Positions 8,006 to 15,593 of a stretch of 64,000 nt of DNA are shown here, in pieces. The translations under genes and the position numbers were made by a program. How positions within the stretch are numbered: position 1 is the first letter of the stretch; the number at the start of each line of letters is the position of its first letter. Under the pieces are notes generated by a model. The model did no database searches. It was not told the origin of the DNA and was given only the letters and a program-made list of their open reading frames with translations. This DNA comes from Roseburia sp. 1XD42-34 (GTDB taxonomy: Bacteria > Bacillota > Bacilli > Bacillales > Amphibacillaceae): NCBI RefSeq assembly GCF_009917385.1, contig NZ_QWLJ01000007.1, positions 1-64,000 of the forward strand. Direction: 5' to 3'.

Positions 8006-10566
8006 TCATTCACCATCAATTCATGCATCATTGCTTCGAGTTGTTTTTCTAATCGTTCACTTTCTTTTTCCATTTCAGATAATGTCTCTGAATAGCGTTC
8101 TTGCAACCTTTCGAGTGTATGTAACTCCTCTTTTAAAGGGGCTTCGATTAAACGCACCATTTTCTCTAGGACATTTCCAAACCATTTTTCATACATTAAG
8201 TGATCAATTTCGTCATCCGTTAATGTTAAAATACGTTCTTCCGTTGCCTGTTTTAATTCTTTTTCTAATTTATTCGTTTTAGTATTTAATGTGGCTTTTT
8301 CGTTTAATAATGATTCTACGTTTTTTAACAATGCATATTCTGCCGTATCTTTTTTCACTTCTTTTAATTCCGCTCTAACAGATCCAACAAGAAATGCATT
8401 TTCTTTATCATTTAATGTTTCACCTAATGCAAATTCTTCTTCACTACCTTCTACTTTGGCAGCTTCCACTAAGTCAGCTAATTCTGTTTCAATTTCTTGT
8501 AATCTCATTTTCTTAGCTTCAATTGCTGCTAACTCATCCCTATATAAATGCTTTGTAATTAAGGCATTAGGCACAATGCTTCCCATCCAACCATCTTGCT
8601 CTAGACGTTTTTTCTTTCCTGTTCCTTTTGTTACCATACGCGGGACACGGGTACGACCTGATGTATAAAAACCATTAGATGCAATAATTTCAGTATCATC
8701 TGTCAATGTGTGTTGCCAAATTTCTGCAATAATTTGATATCCATCATAGACATCAACATGATTAAATTCGAATAGAATGTTTTTAATTTCGATCAGCATT
8801 TCATTTTTCAAATCTGTTATTTGATTTACATTATCTATATTTTTAAGTAGTTCCCAATACTTATTCATGTAAGCTGTTATTTTAACTTCCATTTCATTTG
8901 ATTTCTCTATGACATAAGGATCTTTTAATATATACTCCGTCATCTCATCGATCGAACTTGATAAGACGAAATAGCCATTACGAATTTCTTTCAAAGATTG
9001 TTCCAAAATGTTAGGAACTGTTGATGTTAAAACGTTTAATTCTGCTATATTTGAACGTGGTATGCCACCAAATAAATGCGCATCAACATCGTGCGGAATA
9101 TCTTCTTCGATTGATTCAATATAACGTGGAATGTTTAAGTTATATTCATTTTTTATGATTTCTTCTCTTGTTGCTAAATGGCTATAACCTTTTTCTTCTC
9201 TACGCTCTGTATACGTATCGGCAATTTTTGCAATATCTTTTTCTTGTAAGACGTTCTGCTTTCCTAGTTTCATAAAATCTTTTGACGCATCAATCATTAA
9301 CACTGGATCACCAATGTTACGATTCTTTTTTAAAATGATAACAGCAACGGGAATGCCTGTATTTGTAAACAATTTATCTGGTAATCCGATAATTGTATCA
9401 ATATAATTTTTATCTACTAAACGTTTACGAATTTCACCTTCCGTTCCACCTCTGAACAATACGCCATGAGGTAAAACAATTGCCATCGTACCATGCTGTC
9501 CTAGATGAAATAGTCCATGTAAAAGGAATGCATAGTCTCCTTTCGAATCTGGAGGCAACACTCCAGCAATTTCAAATCGTGGATCACTTACTTTTAAGTC
9601 TGATTTATTCCAGTTTTTTGCGGAATAAGGTGGGTTCATCACAACCGCATCAAACTGCACACCTTCATTTGGTCGCTGTGGGTCTTCAGGCCAATCTTCT
9701 GCTAACGTATCGCCATTTCGAATGGTCATTCTATCAGGACGCACACCATGTAGTAATAAGTTCATTCGGGTTAAGTTATATGTTGCAGTATTTTTTTCTT
9801 GACCGTAATAAATTAAACTTTTCTGTGCATCTTCATTCAATTGTTTCCTAACAGTTAATAATAGAGAACCCGACCCAACAGTAGGATCATAAATGGACTC
9901 AATCCCTGATGTTTTAGCTACAATTTGCGCCATTACTTCGCTTACTTGGTGGGGCGTGTAGAATTCCCCCGCTTTTTTTCCTGACTCCATTGCAAATTGT
10001 CCGATGAGATATTCATACGCATCACCTAAGACATCGCCTTTTTGTAAGGCAACCATATTTAAGTCAGCAAAAAGCAAAATAAGCGATTTTATATTTTTGC
10101 TACGTTCATTCAAATTACTACCCAAAGCAGTGTCTGTAAAGTCAATTGTCGAATTTGAAAATATCCCTTTAAAGTCATCCGCATCACCAGTGACAGCTAC
10201 CGTTCGTTCAAAGCTATTTAAACTATCCGTTACTTTTTGAACTTCAAATTCTCCTGCCTGTATATCTTCGAGCCAAGTTTGATATAAATTATCAGGTAAT
10301 ACGTAATAACCAAGTACATCTCGAATCATCGTTATCAATTGTTCACCGTATTGTTCATGCGCTTCACGATAGGCTTGTACAATTTCTTTCTCGTCATTTT
10401 GCTTCATACCACTGCTCTTTTTAAATGTGTCTAATGTTTTATCACTTAAAAACTTATAAAACATTAAACCTAACATATAATCTTTGTATCGGCTGGCATC
10501 CATAGAACCTCTTAATTCATTGGCACCATCCCATAGCCTTTTCTTTATTTCCTCTGATGTAATCAT
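8002..10566 (-). CDS. hsdM: Type I restriction-modification DNA methyltransferase subunit M
   Basis: This subunit makes N6-methyladenine at the site chosen by HsdS, protecting host DNA. The N-terminal HsdM helical domain is recognisable (E-E-I-K-K-R-L-W, then Y-K-D-Y-M-L-G-L-M-F-Y-K-F-L-S). The AdoMet-binding motif is D-P-T-V-G-S-G-S at 227-234, preceded by G-E-F-Y-T-P. The catalytic N-P-P-Y is at 311-314. At 854 aa it is much longer than the roughly 500-aa enterobacterial enzymes. The extra C-terminal 300 residues are rich in Glu, Lys and Leu and predicted coiled coil, as in the long HsdM proteins of many Firmicutes. AAAGGAG lies nine bases before the ATG. It is the first gene of the operon and overlaps hsdS by a few bases. 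Confidence 0.96.
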   Translation of the reverse strand: MITSEEIKKRLWDGANELRGSMDASRYKDYMLGLMFYKFLSDKTLDTFKKSSGMKQNDEKEIVQAYREAHEQYGEQLITMIRDVLGYYVLPDNLYQTWLEDIQAGEFEVQKVTDSLNSFERTVAVTGDADDFKGIFSNSTIDFTDTALGSNLNERSKNIKSLILLFADLNMVALQKGDVLGDAYEYLIGQFAMESGKKAGEFYTPHQVSEVMAQIVAKTSGIESIYDPTVGSGSLLLTVRKQLNEDAQKSLIYYGQEKNTATYNLTRMNLLLHGVRPDRMTIRNGDTLAEDWPEDPQRPNEGVQFDAVVMNPPYSAKNWNKSDLKVSDPRFEIAGVLPPDSKGDYAFLLHGLFHLGQHGTMAIVLPHGVLFRGGTEGEIRKRLVDKNYIDTIIGLPDKLFTNTGIPVAVIILKKNRNIGDPVLMIDASKDFMKLGKQNVLQEKDIAKIADTYTERREEKGYSHLATREEIIKNEYNLNIPRYIESIEEDIPHDVDAHLFGGIPRSNIAELNVLTSTVPNILEQSLKEIRNGYFVLSSSIDEMTEYILKDPYVIEKSNEMEVKITAYMNKYWELLKNIDNVNQITDLKNEMLIEIKNILFEFNHVDVYDGYQIIAEIWQHTLTDDTEIIASNGFYTSGRTRVPRMVTKGTGKKKRLEQDGWMGSIVPNALITKHLYRDELAAIEAKKMRLQEIETELADLVEAAKVEGSEEEFALGETLNDKENAFLVGSVRAELKEVKKDTAEYALLKNVESLLNEKATLNTKTNKLEKELKQATEERILTLTDDEIDHLMYEKWFGNVLEKMVRLIEAPLKEELHTLERLQERYSETLSEMEKESERLEKQLEAMMHELMVNE

Positions 10567-10644
10567 TGATGCATTCTCCTTTTTGCATGTTAACTAGTAT
10601 GATTTTGACCTTTCTATAAAAGCATGATTCTTCCTACAGCATTA

Positions 10645-11100
10645 TTAGTTTGAACAAATTCTCAGCAGCTCTTCACCTAAAGATGCTTTGTTCACTTTAA
10701 ATTGTGCCCATTTTTCAATTTCGGATTTAGGATTAGTGCTAAAACGATAGGATTTACCTTCAGATATAGGATACGCTAATTCTTCAAATTTCTCTGATGG
10801 TGTTACCATACTATAGCCACTTCTAAATCATTAGGAGTAGGAGTAAAATACATAAAAATAATGTAAAATGACGGATGACTCTTGAAAGTGTGTAATCCTA
10901 CATTCTGAACAAAGCGCTTGTTTTTATTTAATATGAATCGGCTCTTCACTTGCACATAAACAGGTCTAAACGCACGTTTCAAATTTACAATGATATCAAA
11001 TTCCGTCATCATCCGAATCTGGGGTATAGCATGTTAATTGTCCTTGTGAGCCTAATGTTATCAATTCTGCAACTCTACTTTCTGTTATATATCCTTTTAC
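10645..11100 (-). pseudogene. Broken PD-(D/E)xK nuclease-like gene
   Basis: Three open pieces on the minus strand join into one sensible protein if two frameshifts are corrected, one near 11000 (G-G-A-A-T-T-T-G-A-T, one T too many) and one near 10805. The joined product reads E-S-R-V-A-E-L-I-T-L-G-S, then D-S-D-D-D-G-I-D-I-I-V, then V-Q-V-K-S-R. The spaced Asp and Q-x-K look like a PD-(D/E)xK nuclease core of the DUF4365 kind. The tail is W-A-Q-F-K-V-N-K-A-S-L. No normal start codon remains; the first codon in frame is GTA at 11100. It lies just upstream of hsdM and may be a lost companion nuclease. The nuclease label rests only on this motif. Confidence 0.5.
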
Positions 11101-11460
11101 TTAGATGAAATTTTTCTTCTAAGTACTTTCACATACTTTCCCCCAATAATAGAAATATTATAGATTAGTATTTTATATTTTTACTTTTTTTAAAACATAA
11201 GGGCTGTGAATATCCAGCAATCCAACTTATCATTTTCTCTTTGGTTTGAAAATTATATAGAAGATGAAAGTGAAATAGTTGTTTTACATTTTTGACGAAG
11301 GAGGCATACTTGAAATAAAATCGAACACATGCCTCAGGTTTCCTTCTATTACATTTCACTCGGAAGCATCTTGTTTTCTACATGTTTTTTGCTGTGTTGC
11401 TCGAATGAAGCTATATACTTACGAGAAATTATTGTGAAGCATCGTCATTAGAAAAAAATG
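11101..11460. other. Gene-free stretch
   Basis: No supportable gene is present. A 64-codon open frame on the minus strand (11165-11359) has no ribosome site and an atypical composition, so I treat it as chance. No strong hairpin or promoter was seen. Confidence 0.4.
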
Positions 11461-11467
11461 CAATTTA

Positions 11468-11635
11468 TTAAACTGAAGTATCACCTTTGCTTTTCGTTGA
11501 TTTTATTAATTCTATTAGCACAAGCAAAGAAATAATCCCCATAAATGTGGCGTCCACATAATCGTCAGCATTAACATTTAAAAAGGTTACAATAACAGAT
11601 AGAATAAGCGATATAGTAAGTGCTATTCGATCCAT
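11468..11635 (-). CDS. Small two-helix membrane protein (55 aa)
   Basis: The start is taken as the ATG at 11633-11635, because AAGAGGTG (11641-11648) is then about seven bases away. The product begins M-D-R-I-A-L-T-I. It has a first hydrophobic helix, a short acidic loop (N-A-D-D-Y-V-D-A), a second hydrophobic helix and a Lys/Ser-rich tail. Short membrane proteins of this form are widespread in Bacillaceae with no known role. Nothing adjacent suggests a partner. Confidence 0.5.
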   Translation of the reverse strand: MDRIALTISLILSVIVTFLNVNADDYVDATFMGIISLLVLIELIKSTKSKGDTSV

Positions 11636-11925
11636 CATAACACCTCTTTTATTCATAAAACAGTTCTCATATAAACTAGTTTTATCATAACATATTATTC
11701 CACTTCAAGGTTTATACATACTTAAAAAATCACTGCTTAACTTTCTTTTCTGTTCCCTTCCCTGTTCTTAAACAGTTGTTTCGAATTAAGTTGGCCTAAA
11801 GATACATAGTTATCAGGATAAGGCAATGGATCTAGTGCTATTCTTTGATCTATATTTTTTGATAGCGCCAGTTTTAATCTTGTTTTAGCCAGTATACAGC
11901 AGTTTTATCCCTCCTTATTTTTATA

Positions 11926-11961
11926 CAAAGAAAAAGCGCTCCATCTCACACATGGAGCGCT
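11926..11961 (-). terminator. Strong rho-independent terminator
   Basis: AGCGCTCCAT (11935-11944) and ATGGAGCGCT (11952-11961) form a perfect 10-bp stem with a seven-base loop. On the minus strand it is followed by TTTTTCTTTG. No protein gene lies directly upstream on that strand. Confidence 0.8.
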
Positions 11962-12063
11962 TCCTACAACGTATATGGACATTTGTTTGATACTAATAAC
12001 GTAATACGAATTATAGCTAAAATCGTACAAAAAAAGGACACCAAAAGTATTTATCCAAAAAGT

Positions 12064-12092
12064 TTTCATTTTGTGTCAAAATCAGGTATAAT
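12064..12092 (+). promoter_or_regulatory. Promoter of the antisense antitoxin RNA
   Basis: TTTCAT at 12064-12069 and TATAAT at 12087-12092 are separated by 17 bases. Transcription would start near 12099 and run rightwards towards the toxin gene, ending at the hairpin 12196-12244. Confidence 0.5.
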
Positions 12093-12111
12093 TATAGATA
12101 GAAAGACATAC

Positions 12112-12150
12112 AATAAAAAAGACCGTCTGGTGCTGTGACACCAAACGGTA
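12112..12150 (-). terminator. Second terminator behind the toxin gene
   Basis: Read on the minus strand, CCGTTTGGTG and CACCAGACGG form a 10-bp stem with one G-T pair. It is followed by TCTTTTTTATT. It would end a longer toxin transcript that reads through the first hairpin. Confidence 0.65.
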
Positions 12151-12195
12151 TATTGTATAGCCCTTCAAGGGTGCAGCTCACAATGTAAAAAGGAT

Positions 12196-12250
12196 AAAAT
12201 AACCACTTCCACATGCTTGCTAAGGCGCTATGGGTGGTTATTTTTTTTGA
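12196..12250. terminator. Shared bidirectional terminator of toxin and antitoxin
   Basis: The AAAATAACCAC/GTGGTTATTTT stem has a loop of 27 bases and T-rich flanks on both strands. It overlaps the last codons of the toxin gene (stop at 12238-12240), so it serves the plus-strand RNA and may also end the toxin mRNA. Confidence 0.65.
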
Positions 12251-12321
12251 TGAAACGATAGCACCGCAACAATAAGTGAAGAAAGAGCGACGGAAAACAT
12301 TAACGTTTCAAATACTGTCAT
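12238..12321 (-). CDS. Putative holin-like toxin (27 aa), type I toxin-antitoxin system
   Basis: The ORF starts at ATG 12319-12321 after AAGGGGGTGAG and encodes 27 residues. It begins M-T-V-F-E-T-L-M-F, continues as one hydrophobic helix and ends S-F-H-Q-K-K. This is the pattern of the Bacillaceae holin-like toxins related to TxpA, BsrG and YonT: a short acidic start, one membrane helix and a basic C-terminus. Known members insert in the membrane and stop growth or lyse cells when the antisense RNA is lost. A TATAAT at 12388-12393 on the minus strand could start the mRNA near 12381. The same 3' overlap with a plus-strand RNA supports the call. It was found by reading rather than as a long ORF. 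Confidence 0.8.
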   Translation of the reverse strand: MTVFETLMFSVALSSLIVAVLSFHQKK

Positions 12322-12387
12322 AAACTCACCCCCTTTCTTATTAAAGGGGTGAGCCACCACCCATGAAAGCCTTATACACTTAGGAAT

Positions 12388-12393
12388 ATTATA
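12388..12393 (-). promoter_or_regulatory. Likely -10 box of the toxin mRNA
   Basis: On the minus strand TATAAT lies about 70 bases before the toxin start. The -35 region is weak (TTTCTA or TAGATT at 16-17 bases). It leaves a leader of about 60 bases that could fold and hide the ribosome site, as in related loci. Confidence 0.4.
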
Positions 12394-12463
12394 ACATTGT
12401 AGCTATAGAAATCTACTATATATTTGATTAATCAAATATAACTTATAGAAAAGTGCATATCAT

Positions 12464-12500
12464 GATAAAAGGAGAGCTAGTTTTAAACTCTCCTTTTATC
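12464..12500. terminator. Perfect inverted repeat, terminator-like
   Basis: GATAAAAGGAGAG (12464-12476) and CTCTCCTTTTATC (12488-12500) form a perfect 13-bp stem. Neither side has a long T-run beyond the stem, so its role as a terminator is uncertain. Confidence 0.45.
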
Positions 12501-12619
12501 TATTAAACTTTTTTCTTCTCAGTAGAAAGAATGAACTGATACCGATTAGTAGTATGGTTGATACTTTCTCTTGTCGAGCCCTGCAGAGAAGAAATTAATT
12601 TATCTAACTATTCCGTTTT

Positions 12620-12770
12620 TTAAGAACATCTTTTCAGCCATTGCCGTGGTTTCTTGGTTTCCGAAATAGGCGTTAATATGGATGTGTTTCCTACAGTTAA
12701 GCTTTTATGTTCCTGAGCAGGACTAACACCTACGAATAATGAAAGTGCTGGCAAGAAAAAACTAGTACGG
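12620..12770 (-). pseudogene. Remnant of a small exported protein
   Basis: A minus-strand frame reads F-F-L-P-A-L-S-L-F-V-G-V-S-P-A-Q-E-H-K-S, which resembles a signal peptide with a cleavage near P-A-Q. It continues about 27 residues to a TAA at 12620-12622. There is no ATG, GTG or TTG with a ribosome site upstream, and the frame begins at the border of the IS110 fragment. It looks like the 5'-truncated rest of a secreted-protein gene. Confidence 0.3.
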
Positions 12771-12781
12771 GTTTCAAAAAC

Positions 12782-12960
12782 TGGTGTTTATATCAAGCCC
12801 TTTTGGTACAGTGTGCAAACTGCTATAGCCAAAAGTGAAAAATATCCTGAAATCCGAAACCGCTTGCACGAATGTTGTTAACTGCAATTTATCACTTTTT
12901 AAAGAAAAAAGAACCTTATAATCCAGAGTTATATCAAAAATCATTAGAGACTATCACTCA
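12782..12960 (+). mobile_element. IS110-family transposase fragment
   Basis: Across three frames the plus strand reads V-Y-I-K-P, then L-L-V-Q-C-A-N, then K-S-E-K-Y-P-E-I-R-N-R, then L-T-A-I-Y-H-F-L-K-K-K-E-P-Y-N-P-E-L-Y. These blocks occur in this order at the C-terminus of IS110-family transposases. At least two frameshifts and a stop separate them, and the element ends are not visible. A second scrap of the same segment lies at 55052-55090. Confidence 0.65.
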
Positions 12961-13191
12961 AATCAGAAATAAAAAAATTGGTAACAAAGTCGGTATGCAA
13001 CAACCAACTTATACCTTGCAAAAGAAGTATACCTATTATAGTCCTAATGAAACGAACCAAATTGTCTTTATAAAATTTAAAATCAGTTCAAACCACCCAT
13101 TGGAAATATTAATAAATTAAGAAACAGTTTGCTTCTTACATTGTCTAGTTCAAGCTAGATTTAAAGTGCATTCTTAGAATTTATGTATTGC

Positions 13192-13390
13192 TCAATCAAA
13201 ATTCATGACCAAACAATGCTCTTCCAATGCCTTTTTCTTCATTTGATAATATTTGGCTCGTGAGATATTCAATTTTGGATAAATAACCTCATCTTCATAT
13301 GTATGTCTATTTCCCCATCTTTGTAAATAATTCAATTAAATTGCTGTAATTTATCGGTAGGTTGTGTTCTTCCTTAAGAGGGGATTAAAA
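13192..13390 (-). pseudogene. ArpU-like phage regulator remnant
   Basis: The minus strand reads R-W-G-N-R-H-T-Y-E-D-E-V-I-Y-P-K-L-N-I-S, then R-A-K-Y-Y-Q-M-K-K-K-A-L-E. This resembles the C-terminal helix-turn-helix of ArpU-family late-gene regulators of Gram-positive phages. Upstream the frame is shifted and no start remains. It is a sign of a decayed prophage. Confidence 0.4.
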
Positions 13391-14050
13391 TCATTTTGAT
13401 GAAACTTTCTGTTGTAATTTAGCTTAGTGTGTTGTGGGATGTTAAAGCGCTCTGAATTTTTATTTTGCTTTCTATGAATTGAACACTCCCACTAAAACTT
13501 CAGTAACAAAACGGTTTTTTGTCTTTACCTTTAAATAAGCGAGTTTGAATTCGACCACCTATTCCAATCATGCTGCATTTATTCATGTAAGCCGCTAGGT
13601 TTTCAGCAGTTTTTTAATTTCACAGGAATCAGGCATAGATATAAGATTTGCAAGCAGGCCAAATAAATTCCAAGCTCAATTTATCCCTGTCCTGTAGCAT
13701 AATTTATAGCCTTTACAACTATATCTTTTAATGTTTCCTCCACCCATTCGTTACACCTCACACACTCTTTTATAACACTTGTCTAAAGTGGAATAGCACC
13801 CATGAATTTTCCTAGGACGTAAGTTCGTACAAATTGAACTTTGTATACGTAATACATGCTTCACCACATTGAAGGCTTTCTCCAACCTGTAAACGTTTCA
13901 TCTTTTGGTAAAGTGGGGCAGTATACACTCCTAGGTATTCTTATTAATGCACATGTTGCATTTTCAAAAACCGCCTCGTTAAATATTTGCTTTATTCGTA
14001 TAATTTTTGATTTATAATGAACAGTAAAGTAGATATGTGCTTGTCCATCT
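13391..14050. other. Gene-free stretch with scattered coding debris
   Basis: No intact gene is present. On the minus strand 13681-13790 reads E-C-V-R-C-N-E-W-V-E-E-T-L-K-D-I-V-V-K-A before a stop. It might be the zinc-ribbon/helix part of a large serine recombinase, but the match is weak. Around 13850-13960 another minus frame reads L-Y-Q-K-M-K-R-L-Q-V-G-E-S-L and breaks at a TAG. These fit phage or ICE decay. Confidence 0.3.
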
Positions 14051-14076
14051 GAAAAAAAGGAGGCTTATTCAAGCCT
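14051..14076 (-). terminator. Terminator overlapping the 54-aa gene
   Basis: On the minus strand AGGCTT and AAGCCT form a stem around GAAT. It is followed by CCTTTTTTT. The stem includes the stop codon of the 14065-14229 gene. Confidence 0.65.
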
Positions 14077-14229
14077 GCTTAAATAAGTGCTCTTTGCTTT
14101 ATCTGGATTGAAATAGGGTTCAAATGCTTTTCGGAAACATTCTTCCATTGGCATGTCGCCAAACGTTTCCTTTCCAAGCTTTAAATGACTTTTTCTCTTT
14201 GGACGCTTCTTTTCATTTTGCTTCGTCAT
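14065..14229 (-). CDS. Small basic protein (54 aa), unknown
   Basis: The ATG at 14227-14229 is preceded by AGGGGGG. The product begins M-T-K-Q-N-E-K-K-R-P-K-R-K-S-H and is strongly basic for 20 residues. A more acidic, aromatic half follows (F-G-D-M-P-M-E-E-C-F-R-K-A-F) and it ends S-R-L-E. The ribosome site and the terminator at the stop codon support a real gene. No helix-turn-helix or membrane segment is visible and I do not recognise the family. It lies amid phage/ICE debris. Confidence 0.5.
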   Translation of the reverse strand: MTKQNEKKRPKRKSHLKLGKETFGDMPMEECFRKAFEPYFNPDKAKSTYLSRLE

Positions 14230-14740
14230 GAAATCCCCCCTCTTCTTAACATATGCAAAATGAATAGATGGACTGCCCTATCATTTTTAGTTACTTGCTT
14301 TCTGCATTAAAAACTCCGTTTGGGGTAATCTCATAAATACACAAATTTTAATACAATTTTTGAATATTTGATCTTGCTTTTTCCTTTAAGCACACGGTAA
14401 ATTCGGTTCGACAACAGAACCTAAATACTTAAAACAAAATTTGGGTATTAGGTTATCTAAATAGATAGCTTTTGATCAAGGAAACGAATCGTTTGCTTTT
14501 TTTCAAAAAAATTTTCATCAATTGATAAACCATAATACGCAGCGATGTTTTTCGCTAAATGTAAAGAAGGGGTTCTATCTCCTCTTCAATAGAGACAAGC
14601 ATTTATGGTGTAATACCATTTAGATACTTTTTGATGAGATTTGTCTCCTCTACAATCCATTATTTTTGATGTATACTAGCTTCAACCTCCAACAACAGAA
14701 ACATCTTGCGTCCTTTATAGACTAGAAATACTTTATTTCC
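14230..14740. other. Gene-free stretch
   Basis: The sequence is AT-rich with no open frame carrying a ribosome site. I see no convincing promoter pair or hairpin. It precedes the repressor remnant, so operators of the old element may be here, but none could be identified. Confidence 0.35.
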
Positions 14741-14744
14741 TATA

Positions 14745-15182
14745 ATGATAATTAAAGGTGAAAAAACGTTAAAAAAACGACTTGTTTATTTAAGAAAACA
14801 AAAAAATATAATCCAATATTAAACTGCTTCTAGAGGTAAATTAGCAAATTATAAGGGACTAGACGACCTGATACGATACACTAAAACAATTTAGCTGATT
14901 TCTACGATGTATCTGTAGACTACTTACTAGGTAGGACAGACAAAAGAAAATGATAATTGGAATAAACTAACCGAAAAAGACGAGAGATATATTGCTAAAA
15001 GAATGGAAAAGATTAAAGAGGATTTGCAAAACGCTGATGGATTAAATTTTTCTGGGGAACCAATTAGCAAGGAAGCTGTTGAATCCTTGTTAGAAGCTAT
15101 GGAATATGCTGTTTGTCAAACACAGAAAATTAATAAGAATTATATTCCTAAAAACATAGAAACGGTATTTGAGGTTTTGTAA
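14745..15182 (+). pseudogene. XRE-family (ImmR-like) repressor, decayed
   Basis: The plus strand starts M-I-I-K-G-E-K-T-L-K-K-R-L-V-Y-L-R-K-Q-K and then breaks. In other frames it gives the classical repressor linker L-A-D-F-Y-D-V-S-V-D-Y-L-L-G-R-T. After another shift an intact C-terminal half follows (N-W-N-K-L-T-E-K-D-E-R-Y-I-A to E-V-L, stop at 15180-15182). This matches XRE repressors of ICEBs1-type elements and phages. The helix-turn-helix is destroyed by several stops, so it is not functional. Its usual partner, an ImmA-type protease, appears as a second pseudogene at 18950-19432 on the same strand. Confidence 0.7.
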
Positions 15183-15255
15183 CTAGCTAGTTTTAAACCC
15201 CTTATAACCAAAGTCACGAGAGGTTCAATAAAACATATCTGTCACCTTCATAGTA

Positions 15256-15441
15256 TTATTTTGATTGGGTTATACTTTCATTTGCTAACTCTAAAGCTTT
15301 TTTAATAAATTGATCGTGAGAAATTTCTCCATTTAAGCTTTCTCTGACTAAATTAGTCTGTTCTTCACTTACCTTTAAGTTCTCCATTTCAAGAGTTTTC
15401 TTTGCATATAGCATGCCTTTTTTTATGCTGCTTTCCTTCAT
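15256..15441 (-). CDS. VbhA-like antitoxin-domain protein (61 aa)
   Basis: The ATG follows GAGAGGGG at seven bases. The protein is small, charged and helical: A-K-K-T-L-E-M-E-N-L-K-V-S-E-E-Q, then S-L-N-G-E-I-S-H-D-Q-F-I-K-K-A-L. This spacing resembles VbhA-type antitoxins, which bind and inhibit Fic-domain AMP transferases. No Fic gene (H-P-F-x-D/E-G-N) is present nearby, so it would be an orphan. It lies just downstream of the helicase gene on the same strand, with 152 bases and a hairpin between. The VbhA label is by eye and moderate in strength; a small partner or regulator of the helicase is another possibility. Confidence 0.5.
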   Translation of the reverse strand: MKESSIKKGMLYAKKTLEMENLKVSEEQTNLVRESLNGEISHDQFIKKALELANESITQSK

Positions 15442-15495
15442 TGAAAAACCCCTCTCAAAGATTTCAAAAGTTTATTGAACAAAACGTATATAGCT

Positions 15496-15530
15496 ATTAA
15501 ATCCCCACTTATAGCGTGTGGGGATTTAAT
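15496..15530. terminator. Bidirectional terminator-like hairpin
   Basis: ATTAAATCCCCAC (15496-15508) and GTGGGGATTTAAT (15518-15530) form a perfect 13-bp stem with a nine-base loop. It separates the helicase gene from the 61-aa gene, suggesting at least partial uncoupling. Confidence 0.65.
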
Positions 15531-15593
15531 ATTCTTATTTTATAAAACAAGCTTCTTTTCTATAATTTCATGTTATCATAATAAGAACGTTTT

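Larger units (their letters stand above)
11657..12095. other. Gene-free stretch with terminator and possible small RNA
   Basis: No intact coding sequence is present. On the minus strand a TATAAT (12010-12015) with a weak -35 (TCCTTT at 17 bases) lies upstream of the strong terminator at 11930-11961, leaving room for an RNA of about 70 bases. Further left, a minus-strand frame reads A-L-D-P-L-P-Y-P-D-N-Y-V-S-L, without a start, and is probably a gene fragment. Confidence 0.3.
12099..12250 (+). ncRNA. Putative antitoxin RNA of a type I toxin-antitoxin pair
   Basis: The plus strand can make an RNA of about 150 bases from the promoter at 12064-12092. It contains a stem CCGTCTGGTG/CACCAAACGG. It ends at a hairpin AAAATAACCAC (12196-12206)/GTGGTTATTTT (12234-12244) followed by eight T. 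Its 3' end overlaps the end of the toxin mRNA from the opposite strand. This tail-to-tail overlap is the layout of Bacillus txpA/RatA, bsrG/SR4 and bsrE/SR5, where the RNA triggers decay or blocks translation of the toxin mRNA. The RNA itself is inferred. Confidence 0.6.

Noticed and set aside
8291..8668. Plus-strand open frame of 125 codons opposite hsdM
   Set aside because: It is the antisense shadow of the hsdM coiled-coil region.
11165..11359. Minus-strand open frame of 64 codons
   Set aside because: No ribosome site and aromatic-rich chance-like composition; no recognisable similarity.
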